Assembly: GCA_963971575.1 (NCBI GenBank)
Contig: OZ020622.1
Location: 2,456,279 to 2,520,278 of the forward strand
DNA from: Liopterus haemorrhoidalis
Taxonomy: Eukaryota; Arthropoda; Insecta; Coleoptera; Dytiscidae
Reading direction: 5' to 3'
DNA: 64,000 bases
Shown here piece after piece: positions 1 to 10,827 of the stretch (the stretch's first letter is position 1; each line of letters opens with the position of its first letter). The notes below the pieces were generated by a model. It was given only the letters and a program-made list of their open reading frames with translations, ran no database searches and was not told the DNA's origin. The position numbers and the translations under genes are program-made.

Positions 1-782
1 ATCGAACAGTAAAATTACTTATGACGTCTCGGCAGGTGGACTCAGGGATGGCTGCCATTTCGTGACGGATATTTTCTTTCAAATGCGCCAGTGAAGTCGG
101 TTTATTGGCGTAAACTTTAGATTTAAGATAACCCCATAGGAAAAAGTCCATAGGAGTTAAATCTGGACTGCGTGGAGGCCAATTTATATCACCTCTCCGG
201 GAGATCAATTTGCCTGAGAAAATTTCACGAACACGTGGCAGAGACATATTGGACGTGTGTGAAGTTGCTCTGTCCTGTTGGAACCATGTTCTTTGGTTAT
301 AGCCAGGAAAGTTTTGCAGTTCAGGTACCAAGAAGTTGTCTAACATCTCCACATAACGCTCTGAATTCACTGTAACTCACTTCCGAATTGAAAGGTTCGG
401 GTCGTCACGAACAGACTGATTAACATTCTCCACGTTTTCTACCGTTCTTGATGACCTAGGTCGCCCGGATTTTGATTTATCCAGCGTTGTACCAGTCTCT
501 TCAAACTTTTTAACCCAATGTCGAATGAGAGGAATGCTTGGCGCATCATTTAAGTGGCGAAAACCTCGAATACTGCAGAATTTTCTACGCGCTATAGTCG
601 CCGAATCACCGTTTTTGTAAAACTCTCGCACGCATAACGCGCGGTCTGCTCCCGAGAAACGCTCCATAGCGACTGAATTCCCAAGAGCCAGGCTACCGAT
701 TGACATAACCCCCGCGCCCCTCGGATACGTTGCGTTCACGCAGTAAGTTAGATAAATATAAAATTTCTTTTGAGACACCTTG
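1..782 (-). pseudogene. Tc1/mariner-like transposase copy with internal deletion
   Basis: Read on the minus strand, the copy starts near 782 with an AGGTGTCTCAAAAG terminus beside a TA. It runs into a reading frame (778-377) with the N-terminal helix-turn-helix of insect mariner-type transposases: MERFSGADRALCVREFY, then a second helix and a GRPRSSRTVENV linker. At about 377 the frame jumps directly to the C-terminal catalytic part (about 370-1), with FQQDRATSHTS around a DDE-type Asp and WPPRSPDLTPMDFFLWGYLK around the last acidic region. The middle of the enzyme is missing, so this is an internally deleted, non-functional copy that continues past the left window edge. Family assignment rests on these motifs only. 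Confidence 0.8.
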
Positions 783-1135
783 TATATGAAATGGACAATG
801 TATTTATTATAAGAACTGTAGCTAAATAATATTTAGCTTCATCAGGTGCTATTACAGCTACATTATACCTGGATCATCTTCTTATTGTTTGTAATATCAT
901 TTACCTAACCAGCTCTACATGGATAGTGAAATAAAGTATTGTTTTATTGCACTTGTTGTATAAATATCTATTATCTAATTGAACATCTTTAATTGTTTTC
1001 TGAAAAGAAACAAAACTGATAATAATATTTTGTGATAATTTAAAAACACGTGTGTTTATAGACAATGACAAATCATTACTAGATTTTATCTGGTACTTGA
1101 AATCATTGTTGATTTTATCAATGTATAAAACTTTT

Positions 1136-1560
1136 TTAGAATGAAGTCGTGTTTTTAGGGTTTTGTAGGTATGACCACCAAAAACCCTTATAACATCACT
1201 CAAGTGTCTGTCTGTTTGTCTGCCTGTACGGTAGAAATTGTAGCCAAAAAGCTTAACATAGAAAGTTGAAATTTGGTATGCTTATACAACTTTTTGACCC
1301 ACATATAGGAAAAATACTGAGAGTTCAAAAAAACACAACCCGAGATAAATATAATTATTTAATAAAAAAATTAATAGGAATATATTTTTTAAATTTTGAG
1401 TGACATACCAAATGAAACCTCGTGCGTGGATCAACAAGTAAATTTTTATTTTTGAAAATCTTTTTTTTATGTGATTTTTGCCAAAAATATGTCAAAAAAC
1501 TTTTGTCCCCCACCCTATCTCTCAGAGGGGTTGATCTAAATATTTGAAAAAAAATTCCAT
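1136..1560 (-). repeat. Interspersed repeat R1, partial 3' half
   Basis: This stretch matches, in reverse orientation, the TCTG-rich end of the R1 family seen fully at 56236-57203 and 46368-47292. Shared landmarks in order are TTTTGTAGGTATGACC, a short TGTC/TCTG microsatellite, a GTAGCCAAA...GAAAGTTGAAATTTGG block and GCTTATACAAC. It is diverged and truncated. Confidence 0.7.
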
Positions 1561-2160
1561 AATGACCATTGATGGGGAACCGGAATAGTTCAACAGGAAT
1601 TTTGGATCAGATTAGTTCAAAAAATGTCGATTTTTTTAAGAACATCATCCACTTGAAATATAGTCCCCATAATATGCTTAACATATTTTTAAACAACTAA
1701 GAATCGATGCTTTTATTTTTTATTATTAAATAATTTATAAAAGGTAATTTAGAAATTAATATTTTCAGAAAGAATTAAATTTTTAAATTAATATAGATGT
1801 GGTTTTTAAAAAATATTTTACACTTTAGAATAAAAGTTTTGTGTTAGAGAAAAATGAAAATATATAAATTTTCATAACTAATGGGGTGGTTTATAAATGA
1901 AAATTATGACCACAGCTTACAACACGAGATTTATCTTTTAAAAATGTGTTTTTTTAATTTTCAAATTAAAATGTTTTGGATTGCAGTGGCGGGTCAAATA
2001 AATACTCTCTTATTCTGTTAACTGTCAGATTTTTCAGGTTTATGTTGTAGACAGTTTCTTTTCATTTTTTTTTTAACTAGATTTTCAAATATAATGACTT
2101 TTATTGACTAAGGGCTTCCATGGACTTAAAGGCTATTCCAAGCGCCCATGACAATTTTTT
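1561..2160. other. A+T-rich stretch, nothing recognised
   Basis: No credible coding exon or bounded repeat was seen here; the sequence is dominated by A/T homopolymers. Confidence 0.5.
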
Positions 2161-2162
2161 GA

Positions 2163-2800
2163 ATGGCATAATTTACATTATTTGTGAAAATTGTAAAATA
2201 AAAAAAATTACAACTCAAAAATGGTTAGAGATAACGTCCAGCGGTTGAAATTTTTAGATTCTTTATAGTTTATTTAGTCTAGAGAAAAATTGGGGCTTTA
2301 ATCGTTTAATGCGTTTTGAGATTGTGACAATTTTTTTTATGGCATAATTTACATAATTTGTGAAAATTGTGAGTTTAAAAAAATCACAACTCAAAAACGG
2401 TTAGAGAAAACACCCTGACGCTAGAATTTTTGGATTCCTCGTAGTTTATTAAGTCTAGAAAAAATTTGAGGCCTTACTCGTTCTGCGTATTATAAAATTA
2501 TGACACATTTTAATATGGCGTGATTTATGGAAATATTCATCTTCGCATGGATATATCTCAAAAACGAAACGCAATAAAGACCTGCGGTTGAAATTTTTGA
2601 AATCTTGAGGTCCTAATTTACTTGTAACCAGATTTTGAAAGAAAAAAATTTTTTGAAGCTTTTTCATTTTTTGAAATTTTTTTTGAAAATTTTGAAAATT
2701 GCTAACTAAAAAATGGTTAGGGATATAAATATGCGGAATGAAATTTTAAAATTCTACTACACTGTTTAGTCTAAGAAAAAAATTGGGCTTAAATAAACAT
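2163..2800. repeat. Degenerate tandem array, ~177-bp period
   Basis: The phrase ATGGC(A/G)T(A/G)ATTTA recurs at about 2163, 2339 and 2516. Each occurrence is followed by a CTCAAAAACGGTTAGAGA-like block, then CGGTTGAAATTTTT, then TTTAGTCTAGA and AATTGGGGCTT. The spacings are about 176 and 177 bp; a fourth partial unit runs to about 2800. Units have diverged strongly. A single unit nearly identical to the third one reappears at 44449-44573. Confidence 0.65.
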
Positions 2801-3174
2801 ATTATTAAGTTTTGTAGGGGCAGTAATCCAAAATCCTTGAAAATGGGCAAAATCCAAAAAAATCTTAAGGGGTAGACCTTAAAAAAATCGTTATTTTGAA
2901 GTAAAAAATTTTTTTCTCCAATTTTATTGAAAATTGGTACAAATATGCATTTTTGGTCAGAGATCAAGAAAATTTGGTCCATTTTGAAGTTTGGGCAAAA
3001 GTTTTGGAATTTTTGTTCAAAAATTGGTATACTTATATATTTTTAGCCTTAGATCACAAATATATGGCCAGTTTTCAAAAAGTTCACAAAAAGGCTCAGA
3101 ACCGATGAAATGTTAGCCTGCCCCTTTTTTTAATCTTTATAAACTAATACTTACTTCTTATCTATCATCTATAT

Positions 3175-3658
3175 CAGCGGTTCCCCACCTGTGCTCCGCG
3201 TGCACTTCTCAGGGGCTCCGCAGCCGTACCAGGAAATAAAATAAATAAAAATTGAATAAAATCAAAAGTATTAGAAATAAAAAACAGAATCAAAACAATA
3301 AAACTGGATACGACATTCTGAAAGACAATTGGCCAAGTTGTATGTATGCCTAAGTGATTTCTGACTCTAGCCGGTTTATGACTTTATGACTAGCTGGAAT
3401 GTGATCGGCGAGATGCATTTTTGTTTGAATAATCTGCGTGTATTTTGATTATTTGCTTCATTTTATAAAAATCTGTCTATCAATATATGAGTTGTGAAAG
3501 AGAAAGTGAATGTATATTAATAAAAAAATCTACCCCCTCCCCCGTAATATTTTTTCTAATCACAATTAATTTGTAAGACATAGGGTAGGCCTAGGGGCTC
3601 CATCATAGAAATTGATTCTAAAAAGGGCTCCGCAAGTAAAAAAGTTTGGGAACCACTG
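3175..3658. mobile_element. hAT-type MITE
   Basis: The termini are CAGCGGTTCCCCA at the left and its inverted counterpart TTTGGGAACCACTG at the right, matching the CAGNGGTTC ends of hAT transposons. The 8-bp flanks are ATCTATAT and CTCTAGAT (6 of 8 identical), consistent with an aged 8-bp target duplication. There is no coding capacity; GGGGCTCCGCA-like subterminal motifs occur at both ends. Confidence 0.75.
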
Positions 3659-4390
3659 CTCTAGATAGTTCAAAATCGTACTGAAGGCGTATCACATGTT
3701 CACCTGCCTCCCCTCCAAGTCCCGCGTCCCAAATGTTGTCAGATCAAACGCTATGTTGCCAGTCCGGTTACTTAATTAACACACCTCGTAATGAATTTCG
3801 TTGTTCTATTTATTATAAAACAGAATATTTGTTGTGTTTTTGAGTAAGAAATTCAGAAGGGCCAGAACAGACTGTGCACTGTTGTATACCAAATAATCCT
3901 CAGTGCTATATCTATTATAATTGTCTGTCTCTTATTCTGAATTAATTTCTTTTCAAATTGAAATGCAGGCGTAGTCGTTGTTTTTTTGTGTTTTTAAAGA
4001 GATTTGTAATATTGATATTGGTTTGTCAGTGGCGTGGTTGTGAGGGGGGTTCTGGGGGCACTGGTCTGATTGTGATGTATGGTCCGGTGTAAAAATTCAA
4101 GGCACGTAAGTTACGTTAACGTCGCACTGTGTCCCCGCATAAAACATGCGCCAAATAGAGATTTATAACTTTTAGAGGCAGTGGTGGACCGGTTTGAATA
4201 TTTACTGCTTCGCGAGGTATTACATACTTTCTAAAGAAGATACATTGCTTTTAGCTTACAGTAAAAAACAGGAAGAAGGACTATTTAATTATAGGTTTTC
4301 TTTTGCACAAAAACACAGAACGTTGGACAGTGAGAAATTAAGCATTCTTTTTCCAATATCTCAAAAAATAAAAAAGATAGCGACTTGCGG
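3659..4390. other. Unannotated intergenic sequence
   Basis: No exon with splice sites, RNA gene or bounded repeat was recognised here. Confidence 0.4.
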
Positions 4391-4394
4391 TTTG

Positions 4395-4780
4395 AATTTT
4401 TAGCTGGGCTGCAGGGTGTGGTACAAAAAAATTTTTTGCACAAATTTGGCAAAAACCGCTTAAAAATAATTTATTTTGCAAAAATAAAATTTTGATCGTT
4501 AATCCACGCTAAGGGCTTTCGTTTGATACCCTACTCAGAATTTGAAAAAAATATATTTTTTTTTGAATGAGCACATATTTGTTTATATTTTTAGGAGGAT
4601 ATGTTTTTTAGATGTTTTAGTGTTTTTCCTATATGCGGTTCAAAGGGTTGTATAAGCATGCCAAATTTCAAGTCTATAGGTTTAGCCGTTTAGCTACAAT
4701 TTTTACCGAACAGACAGACAGATAGACGACAAAATGACAGTATAAGAGTTTTTTGGTCATACCTACAAAACCCTAAAAAT
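4395..4780 (+). repeat. Interspersed repeat R1, partial 3' half
   Basis: This carries the R1 landmarks in plus orientation: GCTGCAGGGTGTGG, TTTTGATCGTTAATCCACG, AAGGGCTTTC, GGATATGTTTTTTAGATG, the ACAGACAGACAG microsatellite, GACGACAAAATGAC and the terminal ACCTACAAAACCCTAAAAA. The tRNA-like half is absent. Confidence 0.75.
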
Positions 4781-6011
4781 TCCAGATAGTAGTATTTTGG
4801 TTCACGGTATTTTACAGCGGTATCTTTTAAAATCACTCTGTGTTCTATATTCATTATAGAAGAAAAATTTTAAGATCGTAGTGCCACGCGGATTTTTTTG
4901 AAACCATTCTAAATCAGATACCACTTGACATTTACTAGTAAATAATAGCGAAAAGTGTATCAAAAAACGACAAAAAATAAATAATTGTTTGGGATTTTCT
5001 GATTTTGTGAAGTGACAACACTTGTAAACATCTAAAATACTACATTTTGTGATCTGGTTTTAAGTTATGGCGGTTTTCCATTGTCGATTATTTTAACTAT
5101 ATTGGGGGAAATAATAATTCCCGTGTTGTTTACCAAGGGGTAGAAATCTACAATGCTGGGCATTTAATATTGTGTGGAGTCACTGAAAAAAACAGAGAGT
5201 TCATAAAGATTTATGCATTATGCCTAGAAACTTGTGCATTATAAACCCACACACAATAACAGGAATTTTCAAGATATGCGATAATAAATACAAAATTTAA
5301 AATATTTTTTGTAGTCACTATCATTAAAATGTAATGAGCAAACTTTGATATAAGGGCTCACTTTTTTTCCAATTTTTAAATTGTTTATCTAAACATCGCG
5401 TCGATTCCTAACCTCTTGCTTTCCCAATTTTGTTTCGAACCGTACGGTGTCTGATATTAGTGGAAACAAATGAAACGATATTTCCGAGTTTCTTCTTTTC
5501 AATGAATTGCACATAGGCACACAACAATATGTATTATACATTTTTCAATGACTATAATAAAACTTTAAAAACAAACTTCATACAAAACCAATACACAAAA
5601 CGAAATGTTATCTGATGTACACAAGTTCATGAAACGCTCACCAGATGGTAGGGTGCTTAGCTGCAAATCCCTATAACTACTACTCATTTCCTATGTGACA
5701 CTCTGTTTTGTGTTGTATGTATTTAGCGGAATCTAAAATTGTTGGAATTGTGCATTGGGATATGATATAATCAGTTCATTGATTTAATAATTCAATGTTA
5801 TCTTGTCGGTGTTCGGTTGAATAGCAATACTCTAATAAATAATGTGATAAACGACATCGACGGAACACAGGGCTGGCTACTGACAAGCCCTTATCACTTC
5901 ACGACCTCCACCCGCTGTCAACATTTTTATGAACAATACAAACATCGATACATTGTATTTTTAACTGAAATTTTCAAAATGACGAAGTAACCAAGCACAA
6001 TAGAATAAAAT
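4781..6011. other. Unannotated A+T-rich intergenic sequence
   Basis: No supported gene or bounded repeat was found on either strand. Confidence 0.4.
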
Positions 6012-6171
6012 CAGACCAATTCTGTAACTCAGTTACTAGATGAAATTAGGAACTAAATTCGTCACTATGAGCAAGGTCAGTTACTATCATGAATGAAAGT
6101 CATTGTACTTTTTATAATATTTTATCTCGTAGTAACGTTCCTACACAGTAACTTTTTACAGAATTGATCTG
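6012..6171. mobile_element. Short MITE, CAGACCAATTCTGTAA family (copy A)
   Basis: This 160-bp element is bounded by CAGACCAATTCTGTAA and its inverted partner TTACAGAATTGATCTG. A second copy with the same internal sequence (CACTATGAGCAAG, TTTTTATAATATTTTAT) lies at 29474-29626. The target duplication is unclear, so no superfamily is assigned. Confidence 0.75.
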
Positions 6172-6206
6172 AATAGCTACTAACATATTTCTAAAATTAA
6201 GCTTAA

Positions 6207-6897
6207 GGCGGCGCACAACCCTATAGTCCTCAATAGTTTCTTATACAAAACTAATAATCGCAAATAAAATTAATAACAATCTGTATATCAAAATTTGCAG
6301 CGAATTTTTATCTATCTAATAGGATATTTTTAATTGTAGAAAAAACTGTTATGTAGTTGTAAATAAGCAAATTGCATTATAGACGCCATCTTGTAAACCA
6401 ATCGACATATATTTGCGTACGACGCGGCAAATTGTACCTAAAGCTTCATTCTACAAATATGATTTTAGCTATTTTGTTGCATTGTGAAAATTACTTATAG
6501 TTATTGTACTTGGTAATCTATTTTTGCCGCCCTCTTGAATCTGCCGCGGTTTTCAAAATTGTTGTTAAGGGTAAAAATGATTTATTTTTCGTGAAGAATA
6601 CGTGTACCAAGTGACATTCTATTATCTTTAAGTATAATATTTTTCGACGAAGGCTCTAAACTATAAGTAATCAAGTCGAAAAATAAATTGACGTATTATT
6701 TGAACATTTCAGCACAAAACTATATAAATATAAAAGTTATTCGAAACCCACAAATAGATTTAAAAAATTACAGAACAATATCGCTGATGTCTATTTTAAA
6801 TTCGGTGCAAAATTTGATGTATAGGTTGATACTAATTTTATTTCAGATTGTTAGTTTTGTATAAGAAACTAGTAACCTCCGGGGGTTATACGCAGCC
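6207..6897. mobile_element. TIR element with TTAA target site (piggyBac-like MITE)
   Basis: Both ends sit at TTAA (6203-6206 and 6898-6901). The inverted termini read GGCGGCGCACAACCC and, from the right, GGCTGCGTATAACCC. A longer inverted block follows (TAGTTTCTTATACAAAACTA on both arms). No transposase is visible. The TTAA flanks suggest mobilisation by a piggyBac-type enzyme; that is inference. Confidence 0.65.
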
Positions 6898-6901
6898 TTA
6901 A

Positions 6902-7500
6902 GCTATAATTTGCCGCATCGTACTCAAATTGTGTTAAAATAAAGAATTTATAAAAAACTAGTTTCCGTTTCTTAATCTGTGTCTTAAGAACTTTCTTTTG
7001 ATGCCACACAATACATTTTTTATAAAATTATTTTTAACAAAAAATTGTTTTACCGAAAATCCCAAAAAGAAATTTTGATATTAAATTTTACTATTTTGCT
7101 TTTAGAGTTTCGATCTGTAAGGATTGCTAGAGTTGGAGTATAAAGGGTAGATGAAGTGCGAGAGGGGAATGAACCGAATATGCCATTAAATGGACAAATG
7201 GTGAGGACCAGATACAAATCCCCTCTTCGCTCCTGATTGTAATCAGCCATATATCCGAATCGTTACATGAGAAAGAATAGATCCATCTCCGATAAGAAGA
7301 GAAAAATAGTAGACTTGAAAAACTAAAATATTTAGTATAATTTTCAAATATAAAAAGACAAATGTACATAACAACAAAATAAGCTCTGGTCATCACAAAA
7401 ATGATCTTCATCCCAAAGTACTTAAACAAACTACTTTCTAACAAAATAATTATTATTGAAAATTATAATAACTTGTTACATTACGCTGACAATTTCATCA
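6902..7500. other. Unannotated A+T-rich sequence
   Basis: No gene or bounded repeat was recognised. Confidence 0.4.
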
Positions 7501-7640
7501 TGTGTATTGGGTTGTTACGTTCGTTTTTTTTTTTTCACCTTTTATTCAATAAAATATACATTCTAAAAAAAAACTTTTATTATCAAATGTATTATCCATT
7601 ATTTTCTATCACTTTGGACAAACACTCAGATTTTTGAAGT
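7501..7640 (-). mobile_element. Mariner 3' terminal fragment
   Basis: About 130 bp closely match 9210-9305: a T-rich run, CTTTTATTCAATAAAATATA, then the reverse complement of the last mariner codons. Only the transposon 3' end is kept. Confidence 0.6.
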
Positions 7641-8906
7641 AACCAAAATATGATAGTCTTTAATATAGATTATTTATATTTTAGTAATAAATTTCAGTTG
7701 GTTAAGTTTGTGTCTTGACCTATTTATGACCTTTACCTGAGGTCTTTTGACCTGATTTGATTTTGGTAAAATGTCAGTCAACCCTGGCAGGTTTATCTCT
7801 TGTACAGCTATCATAAATCATAACTTTAAACATTCATAACAGATGATTTAACACGTTCCAAACCGATGAATATCTGAGTGAATTTAACACTTTTACAACC
7901 GATGATTAACTCAATTAAAAAATTGAATTATTACTTTTTTTACAGTTTTAAGGTACGATTTAGATTGTTGTAATTTTTCTTGTCTTTCCTCAACATTCTT
8001 TTTCCGGAATAATTTGCTATAGCGACTCGTCTCTTAATTTGCGGGACAGACATGCAAATTACTGAAACATTTCCTGGTTTCGCGTGACTTTAGCTCGGTA
8101 AAATACAATCTGCAATATTCGATATGCATTAAATTTTATAAACGGTTAAATAGCAAACTGTAAATTAGAATTTTAGCTAATATTCCCTTTCATACAATTT
8201 CAGGTTGATTCATTTTGACCTAGTAAGATATGATACACAAGCAATGTTTGTTTTTATTGGCCTTTTATTTTTTGACTATACATTATAATTAATTTTATCA
8301 AAATTAATCTCAACTGAAACTTAGAGATTTTTGCGCTTAATGTTTTCCAGAAAAATCAATTTTCAAAGGGTTAAAAATACAGCCTAAAGAGAAATCATTT
8401 ATCACTTGTAGACAGGAGTATTGAGGTTATATCAGAGCTCGCTATGTCGCCTTCCAGAGACAATCCTTGTGACGTGAAGTCTTGATTGATTGCTCCGAGA
8501 TCACTACATAACATAAGATTCATCACATGTATTCAATACAGTCCATTGTCTGTTAAAGGGTGAATTTTCTTCCAGATTCTCTGAAAATAGGTTAATAAAA
8601 TAATTTTTTAAAACCATAAAAAATAGATCTCTCAAAGACGGTTTCAGGATTCCAAAAATTTAAACCTCTGTTTTCTATCTCTCAGGGTATGACCAAGAAA
8701 CACTTATACTCATGTGGTTCTGTTCGGTAGAATTTGTTTTTCTTTAGTTCTGTTTCGACTCTAAACAAACCGCTAACTGATGTGCAATTGCGAGCGCACC
8801 ACACAGAGCTATAATATAATTTCGTAGACACGACGGACGTTTGACTACTGTGTCTTATGTGATTATTCAACAAACCAATGTTACTGACCTTTGTTCTCGT
8901 GTTTAG
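7641..8906. other. Unannotated intergenic sequence
   Basis: No repeat or exon was recognised, apart from a polypyrimidine tract just upstream of the candidate exon at 8907. Confidence 0.4.
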
Positions 8907-8992
8907 ATGTCTTCTGGGTACCAAGATGCTGAGGAAACTTCTGGATGACGCAGACAGAACATTTGCCATTGAAGAGCACACCAGACACTTTG
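8907..8992 (+). CDS. Candidate isolated internal exon, gene unknown
   Basis: An 86-bp open stretch is flanked by TTTGTTCTCGTGTTTAG on the left and GTATGTGATA on the right, both good splice signals. One frame encodes 28 residues, CLLGTKMLRKLLDDADRTFA then IEEHTRHF. It is more balanced in base composition than its surroundings. I do not recognise the protein and found no partner exon in the window; the rest may lie in introns beyond it. It could also be a chance ORF with chance splice signals. Confidence 0.4.
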
Positions 8993-9204
8993 GTATGTGA
9001 TAAAATCACTAAATATATTTATATTTAAATATTGCGAGAGTTTATATATGAATAGAGGTTGAGTACAACCGAACTGAGCTCAACCTGTTACGTAATGAGC
9101 TCATTACGTAACAGGTCAGCGATGTATAGTAAAAAGGAGTGGGGAACGTGCTACATTTACTAATCATTGACACGCCTGTAATGAATCTATTGAGTTGTTA
9201 GATA

Positions 9205-9475
9205 AGTTCGTTTTTTTTACTTTTATTCAATAAAATATACATTCTAAAAAAAACTTTTATTATCAAATGTACTGTCCATTATTTTCTATCACTTTGGACA
9301 AATGCTCAGGCAATTTCATAATACCATCTCTCCAAAAGGTTCCGTCTTTGGAATGTCCGAAAAATCTGGAGAGGTGAATTTTGATGTCGTCCAAATTTTT
9401 TTTGTTAAGGGAATTTTGTAGAGAGCAGAACAAATGGTAGTTGGAGCATATGGTCCAGACATCGCACCATCCGAC
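9205..9475 (-). pseudogene. Mariner transposase C-terminal fragment
   Basis: The minus strand encodes the end of a mariner transposase: YHLFCSLQNSLNKKN, then FWRDGIMKLPEHLSKVIENN and GQYI before the stop. The upstream part on this strand is lost at an inversion joint near 9443-9474, where a second fragment of the same family begins in the opposite orientation. Confidence 0.75.
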
Positions 9476-9507
9476 TACCATTTGTTCTGCTTTCTACAAA
9501 ATTCCCA
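9410..9507. repeat. 33-bp inverted repeat formed by two opposed mariner fragments
   Basis: Bases 9410-9442 and 9475-9507 are reverse complements with about one mismatch, separated by a 32-nt spacer. Both arms encode the mariner YHLFC(S/F)LQNS motif, each on its own strand. Confidence 0.8.
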
Positions 9508-9560
9508 AAACAATAATGATACTAACGAGCAAACTCGCTTATATAAAGCTGAATAGTCAA
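9444..9560 (+). pseudogene. Mariner transposase fragment, opposite orientation
   Basis: The plus strand reads AYGPDIAPSDYHLFCFLQNS, the catalytic-region motif of mariner transposases, then degenerates into stops. It faces the minus-strand fragment at 9205-9475. Confidence 0.7.
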
Positions 9561-9819
9561 ATAGCTGCTGCTGGCTTTGCCCCAGCGAGTAAAATTTACT
9601 CACTACTCGTGTATAATGAACACTCGCTTACTAGCTCATTAGCCCACGACTTTACACGCCAGCGAGTAGCTAATTAACTCACGCAATGTAATCGAACGTT
9701 TAGAAAACTTAGAAATAAATTAAACTTTCAATTTTTTATGAAAGATAATTTTTCATTTTAATTTTAATAATGATTTCCTCATTATTCATCATTTCATTTT
9801 AATAATGAATTTCATCACT

Positions 9820-10215
9820 TCTCGTGATCGCTGAAGACGGAAACAGATTGTTGAGCAGTTTCCGAAACGTCCGAATTTATATTTTTTATATTACTCTTGA
9901 AGTATTATATCTTTTTGATACTAATACTCATTATTGATAAAATGTACAAATGTTTTTTTTTATTTATTTTTTTTTTTTCAATGTCTGTTATTACTAAAAT
10001 GTATTATTATTTTTTTTTTGTATTATTTTTTTGAATTTATTTTTATTGATTGTCTTCTCTGTTCTCAAATTTATTTTTTGTATTTATTTTTTTCTTTTTA
10101 CGCTATAATTATTATTGTTACCTTGAATTTTATGTATGTTTAATATTGTATTTTGTTTTTTATACACAGCGTTACAAGCCTCGGCTTCTGCTGTGTCTCT
10201 TATATAAATAAATAA
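9820..10215 (+). mobile_element. Possible non-LTR retroelement 3' remnant
   Basis: A GAAGACGGAAACAGATTG phrase is followed by a T-rich stretch and, at the right, GCCTCGGCTTCTGCTGTGTC then a TAAATAAATAAAT tail. A short A-rich tetranucleotide tail is typical of LINE 3' ends. No coding part remains and the assignment is tentative. Confidence 0.3.
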
Positions 10216-10339
10216 ATTATATTGTAGTATTATAGCCTAGTACTATCAGCAATGGCAAACGTCCAAAATAAAGGTGTCTGCATTAATATCGGACCATTGC
10301 AAAATAATTTCAAAGATATTATTTAATAATGATGAGGTG

Positions 10340-10440
10340 GTAAAGACGAACACAAATATCCATGGCTCGATCGAGATTCAAACCCGGGACATTTGACACG
10401 AGAAGCAGTGTTACTAGAATTGCCTATAATTTATACTTCT
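10340..10440 (-). repeat. tRNA-like (SINE-type) fragment
   Basis: The reverse strand contains CCCGGGTTTGAATCTCGAT, close to a Pol III B box (GGTTCGAATCC), preceded by CTTCTCGTGTC. No convincing A box was found, so it is a fragment at best. Confidence 0.3.
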
Positions 10441-10827
10441 GCTTCAGAATTTATCAAACCAAGAAAACAAGAAACCAAAACTCACTCTAAATCGGAATTT
10501 TGTTAAATTTTTTATAATATTTTCGCGTTTCAAAGATTTGTTATCAAATTTTGTGTATATCTGATGTATGCCCCTTACGAGAGCATTATTAAACATTGAC
10601 TAGAACTACATATTGTTATGATTTGATCTGGTAAAGAGCACATAATGCTGCAACATTGATAAACAGTCCCTGCTTCATAAAATCGAATGTGTGTTTCTGC
10701 TGAACGTACGGAATACTGTATGCACATATGGGGCTCGTGAAATGAATTTGTATTCGAAACAGTGACGTTCGTCAACAATATAAAGGCATTCAAATATTAA
10801 CTATTAACTGGTAATGGCTGATCCTTA

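Noticed and set aside
9934..10143. Plus-strand frame of Phe/Leu/Ile runs
   Set aside because: It is a T-rich low-complexity tract, possibly LINE 3' UTR.
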